Assembly (NCBI GenBank): GCA_910587895.1 | Contig: CAJUOE010000247.1 | Location: 1-31,787, forward strand | Source of the DNA: an uncultured Lachnospiraceae bacterium | GTDB lineage: Bacteria > Bacillota > Clostridia > Lachnospirales > Lachnospiraceae | DNA length: 31,787 bases | Reading direction: 5' to 3' | Shown: piece after piece, positions 16,006-23,100 of the stretch | How positions within the stretch are numbered: the stretch's first letter is position 1 | How the letters are laid out: every line of letters starts with the position of its first letter | Made by a program: the position numbers and the translations under genes | Notes under the pieces: model-generated | Seen by the model: only the letters and a program-made list of their open reading frames with translations | Database searches by the model: none | What the model was told of the DNA's origin: nothing

Positions 16006-17300
16006 TTCGAAAATTGCAGAACAAATTTATCCTGATTTCCATGCTTTCCATGCTGCTGGTTCTAACTGTCATCATCGGCAGCATTAACATCCTCAATTAC
16101 CGCCAGGTCATACAGGACGCAGAGCACGTCCTGCGTATACTGTCCGAAAATAATGGGGAATTCCCCAGGAAACACCCACGCCCAGAGGCAAAGGAACAGG
16201 AAACTTCCCCATCCTCAGATACTATGAAACCGAAACTCGAAGACTTTCCCCCTGCTCCTGAAAATCCAAGGCCGGACGATATGGAAATGTCACCGGAAAC
16301 GCCTTACGAGACGAGGTATTTCTCTGTTCTTTTCACAGAAGACGGCTCGATTTCCACCATAAATATTGATAAGGTTGCCGCCATCGACGAAGAAAAAGCC
16401 TCAGAGTATGCGCTCCGTATCTGGAATTCTCACAGGACTTCTGGTTTCCTGTCCTCCTACCGCTATCGCAAGGAGCTTGTTTCTGACGGTATGCGGATTA
16501 TTTTTGTAGACTGCAAGCGCAACCTCTCTACCTTCCGCTCTTTTCTTGTCACAAGCATCCTGGTATCATTTCTGGGGCTTTTGTCCGTATTCATCCTCGT
16601 CGTTTTCTTCTCGCGTCTGGTGATGAAACCGGTAGCGGAAAGCTACGAAAAACAGCGTCAGTTTATCACGGATGCCGGACACGAAATTAAGACCCCGCTC
16701 ACCATCATAGACGCCAACCGGGAAATCCTGGAAATGGAATACGGGGAAACAGAATGGAGCAGGAGCATCGGGAAACAGACCGGGCGCCTCGCCGACTTGA
16801 CGAACAGCCTGATTTATCTGGCGCGCATGGAAGAGGCAGAAAAACACCTGCAAAATGTTGACTTTTCTATCTCCGATTTGACATCAGAAACGATAGAATC
16901 TTTTCAGGCGCTTGCCGACACGCAGGGAAAACATTTCACTACGAAAATCACGCCTGCTTTGTCCTGCCATGGAGACGAGACTTCCATCCGCCGCCTCCTC
17001 TCCATCCTGTTAGATAACGCCATAAAATATTCCCCGCCGCAAGGCTCCATCGAAGTCACCCTGGATAAGCGGGGAAAAAATATTCGGCTTACCGTATATA
17101 ATACCGCAGAGGAAATCCCACAGGACAGCCTTGCGCACCTCTTCGAGCGATTTTACCGGACGGACAAGTCCCGGAACTCCGAAACGGGCGGGCACGGCAT
17201 TGGCCTGTCCATTGCACGGGCGATCACCGAGGCGCATAAGGGAAAAATCACGGCTGAGAGCAGGGATGGGCGTTCTCTGTTGGTTACGGTTGTGCTATAA
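16002..17300 (+). CDS. Membrane sensor histidine kinase, 432 aa
   Basis: Partner of the preceding regulator. Helix 1 spans about residues 8-30 and helix 2 about 183-205, enclosing a 150-residue extracellular sensor that begins with a proline- and acid-rich stretch (about 52-100). There is no clear HAMP domain; the H-box follows almost directly (DAGHEIKTPL, H227). The ATPase part has the N-box LLDNAIKYS, F-box-like FERFYRTDKS and G-box GGHGIGLSIARAI. All catalytic residues look intact. The signal is unknown. The gene ends close to the convergent small gene of the accessory region, with no terminator visible between them. Confidence 0.92.
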   Translation: MIRKLQNKFILISMLSMLLVLTVIIGSINILNYRQVIQDAEHVLRILSENNGEFPRKHPRPEAKEQETSPSSDTMKPKLEDFPPAPENPRPDDMEMSPETPYETRYFSVLFTEDGSISTINIDKVAAIDEEKASEYALRIWNSHRTSGFLSSYRYRKELVSDGMRIIFVDCKRNLSTFRSFLVTSILVSFLGLLSVFILVVFFSRLVMKPVAESYEKQRQFITDAGHEIKTPLTIIDANREILEMEYGETEWSRSIGKQTGRLADLTNSLIYLARMEEAEKHLQNVDFSISDLTSETIESFQALADTQGKHFTTKITPALSCHGDETSIRRLLSILLDNAIKYSPPQGSIEVTLDKRGKNIRLTVYNTAEEIPQDSLAHLFERFYRTDKSRNSETGGHGIGLSIARAITEAHKGKITAESRDGRSLLVTVVL

Positions 17301-17318
17301 CACAATCATTATTTATTT

Positions 17319-17477
17319 TTACTGTGCATTTACCAGCTCCCTCTTCTTCGCATCCATTTTCTCCAAATCTTCCTGTGTTATAATTCCCTCTTCCAAAGCT
17401 ATCTGTGTTAATTGCTGTATCGCAAGATTAGTATTTTCTTCTGTATCAACTAAAATTGAAAATGTAGGTTTTGTCAT
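17319..17477 (-). CDS. Small unknown protein, 52 aa, last gene of the AAA-JAB operon
   Basis: I do not recognise a named family. The protein reads MTKPTFSILVDTEENTNLAI, then QQLTQIALEEGIITQEDLEK, and ends MDAKKRELVNAQ. It is predicted mostly helical and amphipathic, and the second half resembles the short helical subunits or antidotes seen in many mobile cassettes. An excellent AAGGAGG sits seven bases before the ATG, 13 bases after the JAB stop, so it is translated as the third gene of the operon. Most of it (82 bases, 17355-17436) is duplicated almost perfectly on the far side of the AAA gene. Confidence 0.7.
   Translation of the reverse strand: MTKPTFSILVDTEENTNLAIQQLTQIALEEGIITQEDLEKMDAKKRELVNAQ
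17355..17436. repeat. 82-bp direct repeat, copy 1
   Basis: Identical to 18948-19029 except for one base (C at 17364, T at 18957). This copy lies inside the intact 52-residue gene. The two copies are 1,593 bases apart and enclose the AAA-JAB cassette in the same orientation. Confidence 0.95.
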
Positions 17478-17490
17478 ATTCGCATCCTCC

Positions 17491-18081
17491 TTACTCAATC
17501 CTTATTCCAAATACATATGCCACCCGTTCAAATTCTTTTGCAGCCTGTACGGATTCTGAACGATTTAACTTTCCATCATTATTATGATCACACATTTTTG
17601 TGATTTCAATCAGTTTCTTTACTGCGGCACTTCTATCAAAGCACTCTGTTTTGGTCATATAGTATTGCTCGCCAGAATTCGTCACAGCTACCATTATTTT
17701 CAACTTACCATACAATAAGAATTCTGAATAATCTTCAATGGAAAAAGCGGAATCCGTTGGGTGGTTATGCACCAATACACAAACTTTATCATCTTTTCTA
17801 TTTAATAATTCATACGTTTTTGTATCCGATTCCAAATCCGTGTTTGTCTGTGTTCCTTTAATCATATTACCCTCTTCATGACTGTTTATAGCATAAACAA
17901 GAGCCACTTCATTGCAGTCATTCTGGCTTAATGCAAAGTATAGTATACTCTGGCATTTCTGATACAGATAAAAAGACTCGTCTTCTCCAATTTCATCAAT
18001 GATATATGGTCTAAGCCTTAACAAACTTGCCTCATTTATATATTGTTTTTTATGCGCTGATATTGAATTAACTTTAAGCAT
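17491..18081 (-). CDS. JAB/JAMM metallopeptidase-like protein with an EF-hand-like loop, 196 aa
   Basis: The core LVHNHPTDSAFSIEDYSEF (from residue 103) has the JAMM/MPN zinc motif H-x-H-P with S114 and D117; E58 in NEVALVYA is placed as the usual catalytic glutamate. JAMM enzymes are zinc isopeptidases or peptidases that remove ubiquitin-like or C-terminal tags. The H-to-D spacing is one shorter than in Rpn11, a form I associate with bacterial JAB domains in toxin or phage-related genes. Residues 165-176 (DHNNDGKLNRSE) match the EF-hand calcium loop DxNxDGxLxxxE, an unusual combination. AGAGAGG precedes the start. The gene overlaps the end of the AAA pseudogene by eight bases. Substrate unknown. 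Confidence 0.72.
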   Translation of the reverse strand: MLKVNSISAHKKQYINEASLLRLRPYIIDEIGEDESFYLYQKCQSILYFALSQNDCNEVALVYAINSHEEGNMIKGTQTNTDLESDTKTYELLNRKDDKVCVLVHNHPTDSAFSIEDYSEFLLYGKLKIMVAVTNSGEQYYMTKTECFDRSAAVKKLIEITKMCDHNNDGKLNRSESVQAAKEFERVAYVFGIRIE

Positions 18082-18849
18082 AAAATATATCCTCTCTCCT
18101 ATTTTGCAGCACTGCTGTCATTATTTTTTTATTTATTGCTGTTTCATCCATAATTGAAATTTTCAATGCTTCGTCACATGACTTAAAAATGTCAGAATGG
18201 CTCAACCCCAAAGCATTTTCTATTACTTCATTTTCATATATTTCCTTCCCGGAATGCCCTTCCAGCTTATTTTTCATAATTCTCAATATCTGGCTCTCAT
18301 CCGGCAAACATCAAATTCATCAAACAAATAAACACCTGTATAACTCTCTATATAATCAAATACCTGTCTCAGCTTAACACTGGTCTCTCCCATATATTTT
18401 GTTACAAGCTTATCAATTTGAATAACATATAATGGCAAATTTACCTCGTTTGCAATGACAGACGCAGTCATCGTTTTTCCTGTACCCGGTTCGCCAACCA
18501 ATAAAATTTTGCTCCTGTTCTTCAAGCCATTTTTCCTCAAAACTTCTTTTTTTCTAAATTCATTTATTATTCGGGAAACTTTGCTTTCCAGAGGCTCATT
18601 TAATACGATATCAAGCATATCCACATAACTTTCTCTTTGTTCCAGGGTTTCCAGTTTTTTACTGAATGACGTCACTTTCCTCGTGGGGTACTTTACATTC
18701 TGCACGAGGTTTTTGATATCTTTTGCACAGCTCGTATGCCCAATCTTGGCTTCATGCGCCGCAATCTGGAGTGCTACCGTTTTAAATTTTTCACTATTAT
18801 CATCAAAATGAGCTCTTATCAATGCTTTTAATTGTTCTGCTGTTGCCAT
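18074..18849 (-). pseudogene. AAA ATPase gene broken by internal deletion and frameshift
   Basis: The first 188 codons encode an N-terminal helical domain (MATAEQLKALIRAHFDDNSE...VALQIAAHEAKIGH) and half of an FtsH-like AAA module: Walker A GEPGTGKT (119-126), the pore-loop-like YMGETS, and Walker B YLFDEFD (174-180). The frame then reads VCRMRARY and stops (18283). In another frame the sequence resumes as LPDESQILRIMKNKLEGH and runs to 18074, the C-terminal lid of the same family. Sensor 1, the arginine finger and about 70 residues between are missing. Related intact ATPases are about 320-330 aa. I infer one deletion that also shifted the frame. AGGAGG precedes the ATG. Similar ATPases often lie next to peptidase genes (from memory), matching the JAB partner. 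Confidence 0.85.
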
Positions 18850-18888
18850 ATCTGCCTCCTAATATAGCTTTTGTAACATATTTATCTT

Positions 18889-18897
18889 ATTATACCA
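18889..18897 (-). promoter_or_regulatory. Extended -10 promoter of the AAA-JAB operon
   Basis: Minus-strand TGGTATAAT gives a perfect -10 with the TGn extension, 40 bases before the AAA start. No good -35 is present, which is acceptable for an extended -10 promoter. It lies inside the cassette, downstream of repeat copy 2. Confidence 0.5.
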
Positions 18898-18947
18898 TTT
18901 TTAAAGAAATAATGGATACACAAACTACAATATATATTTAGGAAAAA

Positions 18948-19029
18948 CATTTTCTCTAAATCTTCCTGTGTTATAATTCCCTCTTCCAAAGCTATCTGTG
19001 TTAATTGCTGTATCGCAAGATTAGTATTT
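18948..19029. repeat. 82-bp direct repeat, copy 2
   Basis: Partner of 17355-17436, 81 of 82 bases identical and in the same orientation and reading frame. It lies upstream of the AAA promoter, within the interrupted small gene. Recombination between the copies would remove the AAA-JAB cassette and leave one small gene. Confidence 0.95.
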
Positions 19030-19166
19030 ATAAGTGCCAGTCTAGGCGTTTCATGCACCAGCTTCGCCCCTGTAAATGCCTCCAACTTGCAAGATAAAAA
19101 GCAAGCTACAAACTCAAATAATCATAATCGGGAAAGGGAGAAATCAACCGTTTCCATACCTTATTT

Positions 19167-19180
19167 CTCCTCGCGTTTGA
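19167..19180. repeat. 14-bp direct repeat downstream of mrr
   Basis: CTCCTCGCGTTTGA, identical to 20127-20140 and 960 bases away. On the minus strand it reads TCAAACGCGAGGAG, starts three bases after the Mrr stop codon and supplies a ribosome site for the next reading frame. Confidence 0.85.
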
Positions 19181-19183
19181 ATT

Positions 19184-20116
19184 TCAATCCTTCTGAAAGT
19201 AATAATCATTCAGAACATAATTTTGCACTGGCGTAATATGAAGCTGATATTTCTCAATTAAATCAACAAGGCGTTGACCGTCAATTAATGTTACAGTATT
19301 GCCGCCCTGGACCGCCTTAGTCTGTGCCTGTTTTGTAAAGAAACTCGTTGTAATGAAAATACCGTAATCCGCATTAAAGCTCATCATTACGCCTTTGAAT
19401 TTATCAATCTCCGGCTCAGAGACGGGACTATCAGTGTATCGCTTACACTGAATGACCACTTTTGCTGTCCTAAATTCATCGGACTCAAAATATCCGTACC
19501 CATCTATCCCATGATCTCCAGACATTTTTACTCCCTTTTCACGGTCAAATTTTACGCCCATGCGGGACAGGAGCAGTCTCGAAAAACTCTCGAATTTCTT
19601 AGGTGAAAACTGCTTGATCTGTTCGAGAACCGTTACTCTCCAGTCCTCACTTGAATCATTATCTTCAACGGCAGTTATTTCGGCAGGCGTGGCAGAAACA
19701 TCTGTATTTTCACTATCAACAGGCGTTTGTTTCTTGCTCTTTCTTTCAGCGCGCTCCTGATCCTTCTTCTTCCAATACTTGCGTATCTTTTCCTGCTCTT
19801 CTTCAGAAGGGAATCCCGCATAATTTGCCATTCGCCCAATTTCCGTAAGCGTAACATCTCCACGCCGACCATAATCCTCAACATACCCGCAAGTGTAGAG
19901 ATTGATTAATCCAAAATTGAAGTCCAAACTGAACGGAATATATGATGTTCCATTTCTGGACAATATCGGTTCGAAAGCATTTTCATAAGAAATATCATTT
20001 GAATCGTCTGCGACAATTTCTTCTTTTATCGCTTTCTTTGATGCACTGCCACCCAAGGATTGAAGTGCCTTTATAATGAAGCCCTCCACGGACTGCCTAA
20101 CATATTGCTCTGCCAT
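19184..20116 (-). CDS. Mrr-type restriction endonuclease, 310 aa
   Basis: The C-terminal part is an Mrr catalytic (PD-(D/E)xK) domain: FESFSRLLLSRMGV with E176, GDHGIDGYGYF with D205, and VVIQCKRY with Q223 and K225, followed by DKFKGVMMSFNADYGIFITTS. The N-terminal 100 residues form a winged-helix Mrr_N-like domain (YVRQSVEGFIIKALQSLGGSA ... VTLTEIGRMANYAGF). A charged linker (about 105-160) joins them. Mrr proteins are type IV enzymes that cut methylated foreign DNA. All catalytic residues are present. GGAGG eleven bases before the ATG lies within a 14-bp repeat that recurs after the gene. It starts 24 bases after the subtilase stop and may depend on that transcript. Confidence 0.88.
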   Translation of the reverse strand: MAEQYVRQSVEGFIIKALQSLGGSASKKAIKEEIVADDSNDISYENAFEPILSRNGTSYIPFSLDFNFGLINLYTCGYVEDYGRRGDVTLTEIGRMANYAGFPSEEEQEKIRKYWKKKDQERAERKSKKQTPVDSENTDVSATPAEITAVEDNDSSEDWRVTVLEQIKQFSPKKFESFSRLLLSRMGVKFDREKGVKMSGDHGIDGYGYFESDEFRTAKVVIQCKRYTDSPVSEPEIDKFKGVMMSFNADYGIFITTSFFTKQAQTKAVQGGNTVTLIDGQRLVDLIEKYQLHITPVQNYVLNDYYFQKD

Positions 20117-20126
20117 TAAATCATAC

Positions 20127-20140
20127 CTCCTCGCGTTTGA
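20127..20140. repeat. 14-bp direct repeat upstream of mrr, contains its ribosome site
   Basis: Second copy of CTCCTCGCGTTTGA. On the minus strand it begins immediately after the subtilase stop codon, and its GAGGAG is part of the Mrr ribosome site. Confidence 0.85.
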
Positions 20141-23100
20141 CTACTTCACCCTTCCGGCAAACCCTGCCTTCTTCAACTTCGCAGCATAAGTCCGCCTCAC
20201 TTTTTTCGGCACTCGGGCAATGGATGATTTACCCACGCCCTGAAATGCGGATTTGCCGATCTTCTTTACGGACGTTCCTTTGATGCGAACGGATTTTAAG
20301 GAGCTGCAATTGTAAAATGCATTCCGTCCAATCGACGTCACATTCCTGTCTATGGTGACGCTCTTTATTTTCTTATTCTTTGCGAACGCACTCTTCGAGA
20401 TTCCTGCCACCTTGAATTTGTAACCGTTGATTTTTACAGTTGCCGGAATCTTTACATTCTGTACCGCTTTACCTGCAAATCCGCTGCATGAAACCGTTTT
20501 CTTTTTTGCGGTGGACGCGGTGACTTCATATTGCAGTTTTCCTGAATTGACAATTTCGCCTTTAGACGGCACAGGCCGTTTCACCACCTTGACGGTAATG
20601 TTCATCTTCACGGTTCCGCGGTCTGCCGCCGTAACCGTGATCACCGCCGTACTGCCCTGTTTTGCCTTCTTCGACATTTTGATATTTCCGGTTTTTTTGT
20701 TTACCGAGACCATACCCGGTTTGCTGGAAGACCAGATAAGCTCCTGATTATACGCATTTTCAGGAATCACAAATACATTTGTCTGCCAGGACTGTCCGGG
20801 ATAGAGTTCCAGGGTCTCTTCCTCTGCCATCAGGAAAAGCACATAGGCTCCAAATTCCGCAGAGGCAGTAATCTTCTTTCTTGCCAGATCCACCGCACAG
20901 CGATACTGGTATTTGCCGTTTGCTCCCTTTGGAATCTTTGCGCCGTCTACCATTAATTGTTTCACAAAATACCCTTCCTCAGGCTCCGCCGTAATGCTGA
21001 TGACGTCCCCCGGAACATAATATCGTATCCCCTTCAGGACGCCGCCTTCGAACCCTTCCTCGGAACCAGCCGACATTACCTGAACGTATAATCCCTGCAC
21101 CGGCATTGTATAGACACGAACGTCTTCCCCTTCCTGTGTCAGCAGGTACAGTTTATCGCGCATGACGACGGCCTGCTGCTGTGTCGGCTCTTTCATCGCC
21201 GTGTTTGAAATGGCATATCCTGACTTCACAAATTTGTCTTCGGACAGTTGATAGAAGAACGTGTCTCCGAGATTTTCCGCCTCAACTCCCGTATAGACGA
21301 GCCCTCCATTGACAGCCCCGACATATGCAGAATAATAGGCAACTTCCTTTTCCTCCATATTTTCATTGTAATATGTATAGGCATCGTTGGCGGTAAGTCC
21401 CTCCGGCTGCGCCTGAGACATCTTCCATGATTTTCCATTATAAACCATATTGCATGGAAATGTGCCGTCTTCCTTTCTTCCCAGCGTCAGGATCAGCTCA
21501 TTTCCTATGGTAACTGCTTTGGCAAATGCCCTTGCCTCCGGAAGTGCGGTCGCCTTTTCCCATTTACACGTCAATGGATCCATGCGCATGACGACAGTCT
21601 GTTCCTTCCCTGTGATATTGTCCAATCCTCCGAACAGATATAAGTTCCCCTGGTAGGCTGCCACGGAAATTCCTTCTAACGTTTCAAATTCCTTTGGCAG
21701 ATTGCAGGCTTTCTGCCATCCTTCCTCACTGTCGTAACACGCTAACACACGCTCCTCGGAATACATCAGATCCAGGGCTAATACGCTCCAGAGCCTATCG
21801 TCCAGACATGCGATGTCTGACAGATTGCGAACCGAATACTCAGGAATCAGCTCCTCGTCTTTGCCAAAAATTTCAGAACCATATCCCATATCTCCTTCCA
21901 GATACATGATTTCACCGTCTTCATCCTTCTGCTCTGGATTACAGGTGACAACCCTGCCCTCAGAATCCACATAATAGATCTGCTCTCCGTCAGAAACGGT
22001 ATATCCCTCCGCGAGCGTTCCCGTTGCATCTCCTGCCGGGGCAAATGCGGCGCCGTCTGAGAAATAGCATTTCCTGTTCAAAGTCTTTCCTTCTGTCGCA
22101 ACCGCAATCTCCAGCGTACGGTTCAAAAGCCCTGTCGAATTGAGGACGATCCGCTTTTCCGACTGTTCCTTTATCCCTGCAGCCTGGCTGTTGACCGTCA
22201 CACTGGCATGAGCCAGGCCTCTGCCCTCTATGCAAATGTTCTTCTTGTCATCCAGAGAAATGTTTCTCAGATAAACATTGGGCTCCTTCACATGCGAAAG
22301 GTCAAGCACGCCCCCGGTTAATACTTTCCCCTGTAACGCATCGGATTTCCTCGTGCATCCAAGAAGACGTTGTCTGCGATCTAACGCATCATCCTGCGGA
22401 TATGCGCTGGCAAGCGCGGCAACCGCCCCGGTTACATACGGTGCAGCCATGGAAGTTCCGTCGAAATAATCGTATCTGCCGAATTTCTCCTGCGCAACAT
22501 TTTCTTTGCTGATTCCCAGATTATCCAGATAAATTTCATAATTTCCTTTCACGGATGTATTAAGCGTTACGGCAAGCACACGTTCCTGCTCTTCTTCCCG
22601 CTCCTCCAGGGCAGATCCGGAAAAATGGTTCCAGTAATTTCCTTTATCAAGGTATGTGCCTCCGATCAATCCTTCCATCACATTTAATTTGTCCGCATCA
22701 TCCAATGTGCCTTCTTCTGACAGCTCAAAATCATTGACAAAAATGACCGAAGGCTCGATAAGAAGCTCCTCCGGCTGTCCCTCATCATTCCTGTCCGGCT
22801 CAATCGCCTTTATCATAATGCTGTCATGTGTAGCTGTTGTAGATACTCCCGCCGTATAGGGGAAATAAAGCGTATAAACATCATCTTCCCTGGCATTGTT
22901 GACGCTCCATTTTAATGATTTTTCCCCATCTCCCTTTAACCCGAAGCAGGCCTCATCGGTGAGGCTTAAGGATAACTTTGCCCTACCCTTGCTTTTCGCA
23001 AATCCATAGACAATATCGTCCGCATTCCCGGTACTCTCCTTCACCAGGTTTCCATCGGAAAAATCCTCAAATTTGCTGCATAATTCCTCCCGGTTCTCAT

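Larger units (their letters stand above)
18882..19157 (-). pseudogene. Small gene after mrr, interrupted by in-frame TGA, ending in the duplicated segment
   Basis: An ATG at 19157 follows GAGGAGAAATAAGGT, 26 bases after the Mrr stop. It encodes METVDFSLSRL, then TGA (19124-19122), then in the same frame LFEFVACFLSCKLEAFTGAK, LVHETPRLALI and the NTNLAIQQLTQIALEEG segment shared with the 52-residue gene, and a non-homologous tail to 18882. A single TGG-to-TGA change would explain the stop. After LEKM the frame leaves the repeat and becomes hydrophobic noise. I see it as a decayed relative of the small gene with a different N-terminus, created by the repeat recombination. I do not recognise the N-terminal part. 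A selenocysteine reading is very unlikely and has no SECIS support that I can see. Confidence 0.5.

Noticed and set aside
19122..19124. Selenocysteine codon at the TGA in the small gene after mrr
   Set aside because: No selenoprotein context or obvious SECIS stem-loop is visible, and the gene looks decayed at its other end too.
17319..20116. Prophage or integrative element
   Set aside because: No integrase, transposase, phage structural gene or tRNA attachment site is present; only the cassette-type repeats are seen.
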